Origin: Oscillatoriales cyanobacterium
GTDB lineage: Bacteria; Cyanobacteriota; Cyanobacteriia; Cyanobacteriales; Microcoleaceae
Direction: 5' to 3'
Assembly (NCBI GenBank): GCA_004292955.1
Contig: RDXX01000009.1
Coordinates: 62,001-126,000 of the forward strand
DNA length: 64,000 nucleotides
In this document: one piece after another, positions 1 to 8,488 of the stretch
Layout of the letters: every line of letters starts with the position of its first letter
How positions within the stretch are numbered: position 1 is the stretch's first letter
Made by a program: the position numbers and the translations under genes
The notes under the pieces: model-generated
Database searches by the model: none
Seen by the model: only the letters and a program-made list of their open reading frames with translations
What the model was told of the DNA's origin: nothing

Positions 1-307
1 ATTTTGCTGGTTCTGATTTGGAATCTGGTAAGCAGGAGAGTTCCCACATTCCGGGTTTGAGACGGGTGTAGGGAATAATCACGACTAATCCTTCGGGGTT
101 GGTGCGGGCCGATCTGCTTTGGACTTTCCGCTGGGGGGCCGTTTCGTCGAAGGATGTATGGATGATGCGAATTTCGATGTCGGTGTTGGGGTGCTGAATG
201 CGCGCCACGACGCGATATTTGCCTTCTAGAATTTCCACGTCGGGGGTTTCTAGGGGCAACCAGGCGCGATCGCCTTCTTTCTGTAGTAAAAATTCTAATT
301 TTTTCAT
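1..307 (-). CDS. Conserved cyanobacterial hypothetical protein, C-terminus cut by window edge
   Basis: The reading frame runs leftward from an ATG at 307 (MKKLEFLLQKEGDRAWLPLE...) and is still open at base 1, so only about 102 residues are visible. It has no signal peptide or membrane segment. It is rich in charged residues and ends, as far as visible, in an alternating hydrophobic pattern (VVIIPYTRLKPGMWEL) suggesting a beta-sandwich. I recognise it only as a type of cyanobacterial protein of unknown function; no catalytic motif is visible. A GGGG-rich stretch lies just upstream of the ATG on the coding strand and may be the ribosome binding site. Confidence 0.7.
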   Translation of the reverse strand, partial: MKKLEFLLQKEGDRAWLPLETPDVEILEGKYRVVARIQHPNTDIEIRIIHTSFDETAPQRKVQSRSARTNPEGLVVIIPYTRLKPGMWELSCLPDSKSEPAK

Positions 308-437
308 TTTTGTTTCCCCTTGAAGGCTCCCGCTTGATTTGTCACAGGTTGGTGGTGGTTGGTTGAGCGACAGCTACAGATATTGAATTACTTTATGTTT
401 TATAGCCTATCACCTCGATCGGTCAAGAGGCTCGATG

Positions 438-500
438 GACAGTTGACAGTTGACAGTTGACAGTTGACAGTTGACCGCTGACAGTTGACCGCTGACAGTT
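438..500. repeat. TTGACAG heptamer tandem array (STRR type)
   Basis: About nine units of a 7-bp repeat (GACAGTT / GACCGCT variants) run head to tail. The same heptamer occurs at 24534-24574 (complement) and 59738-59765. Short tandemly repeated repetitive sequences of heptamers are a known feature of filamentous cyanobacterial genomes. Confidence 0.85.
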
Positions 501-659
501 ACATAGTACGAGCATCAAACTGTTTATGCTAAAGAGTCCTAGCATATATCGATTCTATTCTATATATTTATCTCAATATCGGTAGTGGCGGTTGCTATAT
601 CGTTCCGTACAATTATCGCCATCCAAGAGCGATCGACTTACCAAACAGAGCCATTCTTC

Positions 660-698
660 AATCTAAAATCTAAAATCTAAAATCTAAAATCTAAAATT
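660..698. repeat. AATCTAA heptamer tandem array (STRR type)
   Basis: Five and a half consecutive copies of a 7-bp unit (ATCTAAA). Related arrays are at 12611-12640, 45100-45130, 47787-47816 and 54735-54770, always in intergenic DNA. Confidence 0.85.
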
Positions 699-967
699 CA
701 TTGACGGCGGCCCCACAAGCCGCTACGCTGTGAAATTAAGGTTGCTTTGCTCGAAGAGGAAGCAGCCAGCGTCGCCCGAAAATCTAGTTGCACTGTCCAA
801 AGCTGCTGTAACAGCTAAGGACAGCTAACCGCCAAACTGGGATGAGCAGTATGGAGGCTAATCGAGGATAACATTCTCTGTCGCCGCCCTGCCTTTTGTT
901 AGTATGCGGGGCGGCTGGGTTTTTGGGTTTTCCTCACCAGAAAAACCAAAAACTAGGAGACCATATT

Positions 968-1225
968 ATGTCACAGGAATTTTTGCCTGACGATAACTCG
1001 TCCGTTAGCGAAGCCCTCGAAGAGGATCGTCCAAATGACGACTTTGAATCGGAACAGGAAGTCTTGCAGATAACCGTTTTCGGTTCCCACAAAGCCGTTT
1101 TAGAAACCATCCACACGTTGTACCGGCTGGGATTTGCAGCCGTCGGCGATTGGAGTCCTCCGCAGCGAGGGTCAAAACCAGGACAAGTGATTAGTGTACT
1201 GATTAAGCGATCGGGCAAAGTCTAG
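968..1225 (+). CDS. Small conserved cyanobacterial protein of unknown function (85 aa)
   Basis: The start at ATG 968 (MSQEFLPDD...) is chosen over an upstream in-frame TTG because AGGAGA lies 9 bases before it. The N-terminal 35 residues are very acidic and probably disordered. The C-terminal 50 residues look folded (VLQITVFGSHKAVLETIHTL, then GFAAVGDWSPP and QVISVLIKR), with a beta-alpha-beta-like pattern. There is no signal peptide. I do not recognise a characterised family. The gene stands alone, followed by repeat-rich DNA. Confidence 0.7.
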   Translation: MSQEFLPDDNSSVSEALEEDRPNDDFESEQEVLQITVFGSHKAVLETIHTLYRLGFAAVGDWSPPQRGSKPGQVISVLIKRSGKV

Positions 1226-1734
1226 AAATTGGGCGGTCTTCATCTTTTTGTGCGGGCTAGAAGCCCACCCCACAATATTTTAAATAAACCCAATTGTGAA
1301 ACAGGCATCTTGCCTGTTTATCCCCCAATTGTGGCACAGGCATCTTGCCTGTTTCTCCCTCAATTGCGGCCCAAAAGATTTAACTTTTTGTGCGGGCTAG
1401 AAGCCCACCCCACAATATTTTAAATAAACCCAATTGTGTAACAGACATCTTGCCTGTTTCTCCCTCAATTGTGGAACAGGCATCTTGCCTGTTTCTTCCC
1501 AATAGTGGAACAGGCATCTTGCCTGTTTCTCCCCACAATTACGCAATGACTATCTTAAGTAAACCGTATTGATTTATAGCCTTTCTCAAAAAGATGAGGT
1601 ATGACTGACAGCTTACATAACCCTTCAACTAAGAGGGCTCAAGCCCAACAACGTACCTCATATGAGAGCTAGATCCGCTATAACTGTTTCTCCCCCATAG
1701 TGGAACAGGCATCTTACCTGTTTCTCCCCGACAA
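1226..1734. repeat. Cluster of dispersed palindromic repeats (AACAGGCATCTTGCCTGTT family)
   Basis: Two copies of a block 'TGCGGGCTAGAAGCCCACCC' (about 1251 and 1391), each followed by several short palindromes of the form AACAGGCATCTTGCCTGTT, lie between 1245 and 1530. One more copy is at 1698-1720. A single right arm of the GTACGTTGTTGGGC hairpin family is at about 1631-1660. Related palindromes recur at 47205-47265 and 48850-48885. Short open frames here are made of the repeat and are not credible genes. Confidence 0.8.
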
Positions 1735-3159
1735 TTACCAAGGACTGCCGATCGTACTAAAAGCGGCCCAATAATAAGGATGCGATAAATTTTTGCTCTC
1801 AAGTTTGGGGATAGACGGCGGCAACGGAGTTTCTCCCCTAGAACTTCGCAGTTGCCCATTTTCGATGGTGACTTTACCTTTAATCGCAGCAATTTGTGCT
1901 TGTCTGAGAGCTTCAGCTTTAATGATTGGAGGATCTTGAGGTTTGCTGCTAATTTTTAACTGCTGGTAAAACTCTGTCATCAGCGCCAGAGTCCCCGCAT
2001 CTGACACATACCACAAACTGGCGAGGGCAGATTTTGCTCCCGATTGCAACGCTAAGCCGCCAAATCCGAGTTCTGCTTCTTTGTCTCCCGAGGCAGTTCT
2101 ACAGGCGCTCAATACTAACAGTTCCAGTGGCGGATTGTTCCATTTCAAATCTCTCATTTGAGATAATCTGAGTTGGTTATCCCAAAATTGAATGTAGGAG
2201 TTATCTGGGCTTCCGGGGCGGAATTCCGCGTGAGTCGCCAGGTGGATGATGCCGTATCTTTGTTGCAGTCGCTGCGATTGCAAGTTAACGATGGTAAAAT
2301 CTTCGTTGATAAAGGATTGACCTGGCCACTGTCGGGCGATCGCACTTAATTCTAACGGAACAGCCGGTAGCGGTTGTTTGTTCGCGGTTTCTGAGAAATT
2401 TTCTGCTCCCATTGCTAGGACGTGGGAGTTTCTGATATCGGCGTAATTGATGTCTATCAGCTTGAATGCCGGAATCCGCGACATACTGTATTTTTCGATC
2501 AAAAATTGCTTTCCGTCGTGCATTGCTGCTAGGGGTACCGTTCGCAAACCTTCGCCGACGCAGAACAGCAAGGTGTCAATTTTTGCTATTTTCAAGTCTG
2601 CTTCTAGCGGTGCAATTATCCATTGATAAAGTTGTTGAGCTGATTCTAGATAGCTGGTAGTATTAATTTGTGCTACTTTGGTGATTTCGCTGGTAAATGC
2701 TTGGACGACTGGCACCAGTTTGTCTTTTTGGGCTGAGGGGACGCTGCGGTTAATTGGCGGGCGATCGGGCAATATTAAGATTAGTTCTAGTTGGTCTGTG
2801 CGCGGGATGGCGTAAATTAAAGCTGGTTTTTTCTTAGTTTGAACTGCTAGGCGGGAAAGAGTTTTTGATATTGATTGGGCGGTTTTTTCGCGGGCGGCAA
2901 AGTCTTGTTCAAAGTATGTTTGATAGTCTTCTTCCCAGTCTTTTTCGATTCTGGTGACGGCTTCGGTGAGGTTTCCGCGATCGAGAATTTGTCTCATTTC
3001 TTGCCCGTTAAGTCCGCCTGGTTCTGGCTTTTGGGCAATGGTAGCGAGGTTCGCGGTGCTCCAGCAGAAAAGTATGGCTGTCAAACAGTAAAAAATAGCT
3101 CTTTTGATTTTTTTCTGAGTTGCGTGTTTTTGACGGTGCTGCTGGGATTGGTAGTGCAT
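1735..3159 (-). CDS. Exported CHAT-domain (caspase-like) protein
   Basis: The protein of 474 residues begins with a basic stretch and a hydrophobic segment (about residues 20-42) that looks like a signal peptide or membrane anchor. The C-terminal two thirds is a CHAT domain (separase/caspase clan): the catalytic histidine is in IIHLATHAEF (about H310) and the cysteine in VLSACRTA (about C353), followed by the family's conserved GFGGLALQSGAKSALASLWYVSD block. Residues 50-180 are helical and probably act as a lead-in, with no clear TPR array. CHAT proteins are cysteine proteases often tied to regulated proteolysis or cell death; the substrate is unknown. The gene is transcribed away from the sigma-like/DUF1822/CHAT-CHASE2 operon, with a 510-bp intergenic region between. 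No Shine-Dalgarno sequence is seen. Confidence 0.88.
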   Translation of the reverse strand: MHYQSQQHRQKHATQKKIKRAIFYCLTAILFCWSTANLATIAQKPEPGGLNGQEMRQILDRGNLTEAVTRIEKDWEEDYQTYFEQDFAAREKTAQSISKTLSRLAVQTKKKPALIYAIPRTDQLELILILPDRPPINRSVPSAQKDKLVPVVQAFTSEITKVAQINTTSYLESAQQLYQWIIAPLEADLKIAKIDTLLFCVGEGLRTVPLAAMHDGKQFLIEKYSMSRIPAFKLIDINYADIRNSHVLAMGAENFSETANKQPLPAVPLELSAIARQWPGQSFINEDFTIVNLQSQRLQQRYGIIHLATHAEFRPGSPDNSYIQFWDNQLRLSQMRDLKWNNPPLELLVLSACRTASGDKEAELGFGGLALQSGAKSALASLWYVSDAGTLALMTEFYQQLKISSKPQDPPIIKAEALRQAQIAAIKGKVTIENGQLRSSRGETPLPPSIPKLESKNLSHPYYWAAFSTIGSPW

Positions 3160-3669
3160 GGTTTTGGGGCGGTTAGACCATTTTCGATTTGCGATTAAAG
3201 AATTGGGAATGATGGTTAAAATCGAATTTTTTGAAACAATAATAACGGCTTATTTGACTGCTGCACCACTCTGGATCGTAAAAACCGTTGGTTCGGAGTG
3301 CGATCGTCCTGCTCGGTTGCCGATCGCGCTTCCTGTAAATAATTAACTCTGCTGGCGATCGCGATTATAGCATTCCACACAAACCCCAAACATTTGCGAT
3401 CGCCCCAACAGCTCGCAACGCCTGATTCCTGACGCACCAACGACCGCGCCTGGGGCCCAGAAATTCGCGAATTATGTAAAGTTTTGTAAATTATGCAGAA
3501 GTTTTGCATAAAAATCGCAGATCCCGACAGATAGGCAAATAGAAGGCATTGCAGGGGATATGGCCGCTCCGACAGCGGGCGCACCAGTCGCTTTCGGAGT
3601 ATTCGCTGAACCCCGGCAGCCTGCATAGCTGGTTGGAGACTATTTTTCTGAGTAACCTTGGAACAAGAG
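3160..3669. promoter_or_regulatory. Divergent intergenic region between the two CHAT loci
   Basis: This 510-bp region separates the leftward CHAT gene from the rightward operon and must carry both promoters. It contains several GCGATCGC-like sites and the repeated A/T patches AAATTATGTAAAGTTTTGTAAATTATG near 3470-3500, a likely promoter area. I see no confident -35/-10 pair. Open frames on either strand here lack coding character. Confidence 0.35.
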
Positions 3670-4314
3670 ATGCCTACTAAGGACGAAATTGACGATCGGC
3701 TCAAACAGCTAGCCATAGCTGCCAAAAATCACCAGCCTAAAACTTTAGGGCGACAGAAAGCTGTGACCAGATTAGTGATGGAAATTGAAAAATATAAAAT
3801 CATTAACTGTCCGCAGAATAAGAATTTTTCCTACGCAATTTATCAGGAAATTTTGCTGGAAGCCAAACAGGAACTGATGTTTCGCATTTCCCGGGAAATT
3901 CACAACTACCGACCTGAAAAAGAGGTCAGCCAGTGGGTAAACTTCTTGATAGTTAAATGTTTTCAAGAAACCACCCCTAAAGTTATAGGTAGGAAAGATT
4001 TACCAACTGTATACTACGGAGATATGGAACCCGTTTTCAATCAAATGGAAAAGCAGCAGGTCGAACATGAATCTTGTCCAATCGCAGCAGGTCTAATTGA
4101 GATGATTGAAGAAGATCCGGGCGATATTTTTCAAAACGAAGTGATGAGAAAGCACGCCCACGTCAACTTTAAATTGTTGCTGGTCAAGAGAGTGATAGAA
4201 GATGCAAGCTTGCAGCAAATCTCCGAAGAGTTAGGAGTAAGTATTTCAAGTTTGAGCAGTTTTTACCAGAGGTCTTTGGAGAAATTCACGCCCAGATTCC
4301 GAGAATACTTGTAG
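3670..4314 (+). CDS. Sigma-70-like / helix-turn-helix regulator of the DUF1822-CHASE2 operon
   Basis: The 214-residue protein starts at ATG 3670 (MPTKDEIDD), with GGAACAAGAG just upstream; an in-frame TTG at 3658 is less likely. The C-terminus (residues about 175-214) has the form of a sigma region 4 helix-turn-helix: a helix, DASLQQISEELGVSISSLSSFYQRSLEKF, then the end. The middle is helical (WVNFLIVKCFQE). The overall order resembles divergent cyanobacterial sigma-70-family proteins encoded next to DUF1822 and CHASE2 genes. The region 2 promoter-melting motif is not obvious, so it may be a sigma-like regulator rather than a working sigma factor. It lies 31 bp upstream of the DUF1822 gene and is probably co-transcribed. 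Confidence 0.65.
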   Translation: MPTKDEIDDRLKQLAIAAKNHQPKTLGRQKAVTRLVMEIEKYKIINCPQNKNFSYAIYQEILLEAKQELMFRISREIHNYRPEKEVSQWVNFLIVKCFQETTPKVIGRKDLPTVYYGDMEPVFNQMEKQQVEHESCPIAAGLIEMIEEDPGDIFQNEVMRKHAHVNFKLLLVKRVIEDASLQQISEELGVSISSLSSFYQRSLEKFTPRFREYL

Positions 4315-4345
4315 GACATTCAAAACCCAAAAGCAGAGATGGATC

Positions 4346-5275
4346 ATGAATAACACAGAAGTTGATTTAGTTTTGACAATACCGATCGCCCCAGCAGCCT
4401 ACCGCAGCGCTCAAACCCTTGCACAGCAACAAAGTGACCGGGGGAAAGCCAAACAGGTTTATCTCAATGCTTTGGCTGTGCACGCAGTCGATTTCTACTT
4501 TCAGTGTATGGAAATAGACACTGATTTGGATGCCAGCAATATTTGGAATCCTGCGATCCAGAAATTCATGGATATTGCGGATTTGGATGTCAAAGGTATT
4601 GGGAAACTTGAATGCCGTTGGGTAAGCCCTGGTGAAGAAGGTGTCTCGATTCCGGCAGAAGTGCGATCGGACAGAATCGGTTATGTTGCTGTAGAGATCG
4701 GCCAATCTCTCGAAGAGGTGAAGTTGCTGGGATTTGTCAAAAATGGCGATCGAGAAAAAGTTCCACTTAGCGACTTGGAGTCGATCGACAACCTGCTAGA
4801 ATACTTAGACGAGCTCAAGCCTGTAAATCTGAGTCAGTGGTTGCACAATATTGTCGGTAGCGGTTGGCATACAGCCCAAACACTGTTCGAGTCAAAACCA
4901 GAATTGCAGTTTGCTTTCCGAAGTCCCCAAGTAGTCGAAAAAAGTGCTTCAGCAGATGTGCACGTACCAGTCAAGCGAGGCAAATTACTCAACTTAGAGT
5001 GGGGAAAAGAGCAAGTAGCTTTATTTGTGGAATTGATGACAACCGATGAACCAGATATCGATATTTCGGTAGAGGTTTATCCCACAAACGGTCAAACTAA
5101 CTTGCCCAACGATTTGCAGTTGATGGTGCTGGATGATGAAGGTGAACCTCTGATGCAAGCTAGAGCAAATAAAACGGAAAATTTGCTTTTTGAGTTAAGC
5201 GGAGAACCGGGAGAGCATTTTAGTGTCAAGTTGGCTTTGGGCGATTTCAGCGTGACTGAAAATTTTTTGATCTAA
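4346..5275 (+). CDS. DUF1822 family protein
   Basis: The 309-residue protein begins MNNTEVDLVLTIPIAPAAYR and carries the family's N-terminal pattern: a segment with AQTLAQQQSDRGKAKQVYLNALAVHAVDFYF, then a Trp-rich region. The C-terminal 110 residues (GKLLNLEWGKEQVALFVELM... to the end) look like an immunoglobulin-like or beta-sandwich module. No signal peptide or membrane helix is visible, so it should be cytosolic. DUF1822 is a cyanobacterial family without known function, typically encoded between a sigma-like gene and a CHASE2 gene, as here. Gaps are 31 bp upstream and 29 bp downstream, indicating an operon. Confidence 0.8.
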   Translation: MNNTEVDLVLTIPIAPAAYRSAQTLAQQQSDRGKAKQVYLNALAVHAVDFYFQCMEIDTDLDASNIWNPAIQKFMDIADLDVKGIGKLECRWVSPGEEGVSIPAEVRSDRIGYVAVEIGQSLEEVKLLGFVKNGDREKVPLSDLESIDNLLEYLDELKPVNLSQWLHNIVGSGWHTAQTLFESKPELQFAFRSPQVVEKSASADVHVPVKRGKLLNLEWGKEQVALFVELMTTDEPDIDISVEVYPTNGQTNLPNDLQLMVLDDEGEPLMQARANKTENLLFELSGEPGEHFSVKLALGDFSVTENFLI

Positions 5276-5304
5276 TTGTCACTTATCAAGAGGGGGTGTG
5301 AATT

Positions 5305-7767
5305 GTGGATAAGTTAATTGTTTTGAAATTAGACGGAGATTGCGAAGAAGGTTTTCGCTGCACCATAAAAATTGGGAAAAATAATCAATTTCCCTCTACG
5401 GACTTTACGGAAAGTAAAACATTGCCAGCCAACCCGCAAATAGCAGCTTTTGAAGAAGAACATTGGCGGGAAAAATATCGAGCTATGGGAACAAATTCCC
5501 GGCATCACCAGGAAAATTTAGTGCATTTAATTTACCCTTTTTTGCACAAAGATGCCAAAAAAAATACTGCTGTGAAATCGACGGTGGCTAAAGGATTGTC
5601 TTTTCGTCGGATAAAACCGAAAAAGATTAATGCAAGAAGTCCTGTGAATGATTGCAAAGAGTCTGGGAAAAAACTTGTGTTGATGCTGAATGATTGGCTC
5701 AAGTCTCCTGAATTTGCTAGGGTAGATAGAATAATTGGGGACAATTTAAATCCAGATGAAGAGGCAAGGGTGCTGATTTGCACAAATGACAAACACTTGC
5801 ACAAACTGCCTTGGAATCAGTGGGATTTGTTTGAAAGATTTCCGAAAGCCGAACCTTCGCTGAGTAAATTAAACTATGTAACACTGGAAAATCCTGGACA
5901 ACCTATCCGCAAGTCTAAGGTAAGGATTTTAGCAATTCTGGGAAACAGCGCTGGGATTGATATCACGCAAGATAGGAAAATTTTGGAGGATTTGTCTCCC
6001 AATGCTGAGGTGAGGTTTCTAGTGGAACCGAAACAGGACGAAATTAACGACGAACTTTGGGAGCAATTTTGGGATATTATATTTTTTGCAGGACACGGGG
6101 AAACTGAGGACGATATTGGAAAAATATATATCAATCAAACTGATTTTTTGACAATTAATGAGTTGTGGTGCGGCTTGAGGAAAGCGGTAAAAAATGGTTT
6201 GCAACTTGCAATTTTTAACTGTTGCGATGGGTTGGGTTTGGCTAGAAATTTAGATGATTTTCAGATGATTCCGCAAATGATTTTAATGCGGGAGTTTGTG
6301 CCGGATTTTGTGGCTCAAGAATTTTTAAAGTGTTTTCTTAAAGAGTTTGTGGATGGCAAGTCTTTGTATGCAGCAGCGGGGGAAGCACGGCGGCGGTTGG
6401 AGAGTTGGGAAAAGGATTTTCCTTGTGCTAGTTGGTTGCCTGTAATTTGGCAGCATCCGGCAGCGAAGCCTGCGGTTTGGAACGATTTTTTGCTGGCACC
6501 GGATTCGCCTGCTGTGGCCCCGGATTTGACTTTGCTTCCCACGTCTGGGAAAAGACCGCCGGTTAATGTTTTTTCGCGTTTGAAGTCGGTGATTTTGGCG
6601 AGTGCGGGCTGTACCCTGGCTGTGATGGGAACGCGCTATTTCGGGGTGATGGAGCCGTGGGAATTGTCAATGCTCGATCGACTAATGAGCCAGCGCGAAC
6701 CGGAATTAATCGACAATCGGTTGCTGGTTGTGGAAGTTACAAACAAGGATGCCGAGAAGTACGGCTATCCCCAAACGGATGCTACTTTAGCAAAGGCGAT
6801 GGACAAATTGCAGCAGTTTAAACCTATAGCAATTGGTTTGAATATGCACCGAAATGTGGCAAGGGAGCCAGGAAGAAAAAATTTAATTTCCCTATTTGAT
6901 AGCAATCCTAATATTATTACTGTATGCAGTTATGGTTCCAATGATATAAATTACGATCCGCCGCCAGAATTGTCTAAGGCTAAATTAACCAATCAACTTG
7001 GTTTTAGCGATTTGACTCCGGATGAATTGCGCCATGAAAAAGGTAGCAGTATTCGCCGTCAATCTCTTTCCTATAAACCAAATCTTTCTAGTTTTACTAA
7101 CAAGTGTAAAATTCCCACTAGCTTCAGCTTTCTGTTAGCTTTGCGTTTGTTGGAAAATCAAGGAATAAAATCACAGATAAGTAACAATCAAGAGTGGCGA
7201 ATCGCTGATGTTACATTCAAAAGATTGGCTACTCGTACAGGAGGTTATCAAGATTTAAAGGCGCTAGTAAGTCAAATATTGCTCAACTACCGCGCCAACC
7301 CCAAGCCAGCTTTTAAAGTGACGCTTCAAGAAGTATTGGAAGGGAAAATAAACTCTGATTTAGTCAAGGGTAAAATTGTCCTAATTGGTCACACTTCGGA
7401 GGTTTCGAGGGAGGATTCTGATACTCCTTACGGTAAAATGTCGGGAGTTTGGATTCACGCTCACATGGTGAGTCAAATCCTCAGCGCTGTAATTGATAAA
7501 AGGCCGCTATTGTGGGTTTTGCCGCAATTGCAAGGGATACAGTGGGGAGATGCTGTTTTTGTGTGGTTGGTGGCTGTGACGGGCGGGCTGTTGGTTTGGC
7601 GGGGTCGATCGCTCTTGGTGTTGGCGATCGCTAGCGGTGTTATGATCTGTGTGCTGTACCAAGGTTCTTTGGTAATTTTGACTTTCGGTGGCTGGATGCC
7701 TTTGGTTCCGGCGGTTTTGGCTTTAGTTGCGACGGGTGGTATCTTGTTTGTGTACGATCGATCTTAA
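5305..7767 (+). CDS. CHAT-CHASE2 membrane protein
   Basis: The 820-residue protein starts at GTG 5305 with AGAGGGGG about 10 bases upstream. Residues about 120-400 form a CHAT protease-like domain, with the histidine in IFFAGHGE (about H264) and the cysteine in AIFNCCDGLGLA (C306 or C307), followed by MREFVPDFVAQEFL and SLYAAAGEARRRLE. After one membrane helix (about 428-447) comes a CHASE2 domain (about 450-725), with RLLVVEVTNKDAEKYGYPQ near its start and GKIVLIGHTSEV near its end. Three C-terminal membrane helices (about 740-815) finish the protein. CHASE2 is an extracytoplasmic sensory domain. The logical reading is a receptor whose cytosolic caspase-like domain is switched by an external signal. 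It is the last gene of the operon. Confidence 0.85.
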   Translation: MDKLIVLKLDGDCEEGFRCTIKIGKNNQFPSTDFTESKTLPANPQIAAFEEEHWREKYRAMGTNSRHHQENLVHLIYPFLHKDAKKNTAVKSTVAKGLSFRRIKPKKINARSPVNDCKESGKKLVLMLNDWLKSPEFARVDRIIGDNLNPDEEARVLICTNDKHLHKLPWNQWDLFERFPKAEPSLSKLNYVTLENPGQPIRKSKVRILAILGNSAGIDITQDRKILEDLSPNAEVRFLVEPKQDEINDELWEQFWDIIFFAGHGETEDDIGKIYINQTDFLTINELWCGLRKAVKNGLQLAIFNCCDGLGLARNLDDFQMIPQMILMREFVPDFVAQEFLKCFLKEFVDGKSLYAAAGEARRRLESWEKDFPCASWLPVIWQHPAAKPAVWNDFLLAPDSPAVAPDLTLLPTSGKRPPVNVFSRLKSVILASAGCTLAVMGTRYFGVMEPWELSMLDRLMSQREPELIDNRLLVVEVTNKDAEKYGYPQTDATLAKAMDKLQQFKPIAIGLNMHRNVAREPGRKNLISLFDSNPNIITVCSYGSNDINYDPPPELSKAKLTNQLGFSDLTPDELRHEKGSSIRRQSLSYKPNLSSFTNKCKIPTSFSFLLALRLLENQGIKSQISNNQEWRIADVTFKRLATRTGGYQDLKALVSQILLNYRANPKPAFKVTLQEVLEGKINSDLVKGKIVLIGHTSEVSREDSDTPYGKMSGVWIHAHMVSQILSAVIDKRPLLWVLPQLQGIQWGDAVFVWLVAVTGGLLVWRGRSLLVLAIASGVMICVLYQGSLVILTFGGWMPLVPAVLALVATGGILFVYDRS

Positions 7768-7869
7768 TTAGCCTCGGCGGCTGAAATTTCGGAGAAATCT
7801 CGGCGGTTGAAACCGCGTTTATACAAGCAAATTCCGAACTCAGAGGGACTGGGAGAGAAGAGGGCTTTT

Positions 7870-8199
7870 ATGTGTAAAATGCAATTGCAGTTAGTTTTGG
7901 GTTTAATTTTGGCGATCGATTCTGCGTCAGCGCTGGCAAATCCGGCACATCCAGCTACTGTAGTAGAGAATAATTTGGTCAAAAATCATCGAATTGCGAT
8001 CGCACAAAACGCCAAACCCCAGAGAAAGCCGGATATAAAAACACCAATCACACCACCAGACAAAAACACGAAACCCGGGGCCGGATCGAAAGTATCAAAA
8101 ACACCTAACACACCTCCCGATTCTAATACCAAACCTGGTGGACTCGACCCTTCTAAATCATGCAAAAGAACCAATAAGGTAATTGCTCAACCCCTTTAA
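7870..8199 (+). CDS. Small secreted Pro-rich protein with internal repeat
   Basis: The start at ATG 7870 (or 7879) gives about 109 residues beginning with a classical signal peptide (MCKMQLQLVLGLILAIDSASALA). After it come about 85 residues that are basic and Pro/Thr/Lys-rich and include two near-identical copies of a unit with core TPPDxNTKPG (TPITPPDKNTKPG and TPNTPPDSNTKPG). It has two C-terminal lysine/arginine clusters. AGAGAAGAGGG lies just upstream. No family is recognised. It sits 100 bp downstream of the CHAT-CHASE2 gene and could be co-transcribed, perhaps as an exported partner or ligand, but that is only inference. Confidence 0.55.
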   Translation: MCKMQLQLVLGLILAIDSASALANPAHPATVVENNLVKNHRIAIAQNAKPQRKPDIKTPITPPDKNTKPGAGSKVSKTPNTPPDSNTKPGGLDPSKSCKRTNKVIAQPL

Positions 8200-8230
8200 C
8201 AAGAAGACAAGATAGACATTAGATAAAGGA

Positions 8231-8488
8231 ATGGAAAAACTCCCCGACTTAAAACAACTATCGAGCGAGGCAAAAGAAGCCTTGATAGTAGAGCTATGGG
8301 AGAAAATCCAAAAACTCAGCGCAATATTAGACACCTACGAACCAAAACCCGAGCCAGAGCCATCTCCCAAAAAAACTCTTCAAAATTCCAGCACTCCACC
8401 TTCCAAGGGATTCAAGCCCAACATTTGTACCGACGCTCTAGTTGAGCAATTACAACGGCAGCTTATTTTGAGAAATAGCGGCAATTGA
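8231..8488 (+). pseudogene. Truncated N-terminus of an IS66-like transposase
   Basis: The 85-residue frame reads like the N-terminal coiled-coil and linker of cyanobacterial IS66-type transposases: LPDLKQLSSEAKEALIVELWEKIQKLSAIL, then KKTLQNSSTPPSKGFKPN, which normally precedes the zinc-finger and catalytic DDE parts. Here it stops after about 20 more residues and no transposase sequence follows. No terminal inverted repeats were found around it. It is a remnant of a mobile element rather than a working gene. Confidence 0.65.

Larger units (their letters stand above)
308..967. other. Gene-free stretch with two heptamer repeat arrays
   Basis: No reading frame with plausible coding character is seen. 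It holds a TTGACAG-type array (438-500) and an AATCTAA-type array (660-698), listed separately. The sequence GGCGGTTGCTATA at about 587-600 recurs near 59840, just upstream of a histidine kinase gene. The ATG at 968 is preceded by a purine-rich leader. Confidence 0.5.

Noticed and set aside
1229-1572. Two similar frames of about 60 codons downstream of the first small gene
   Set aside because: They encode only the dispersed palindromic repeat (each repeats the same residues), so they are not genes.
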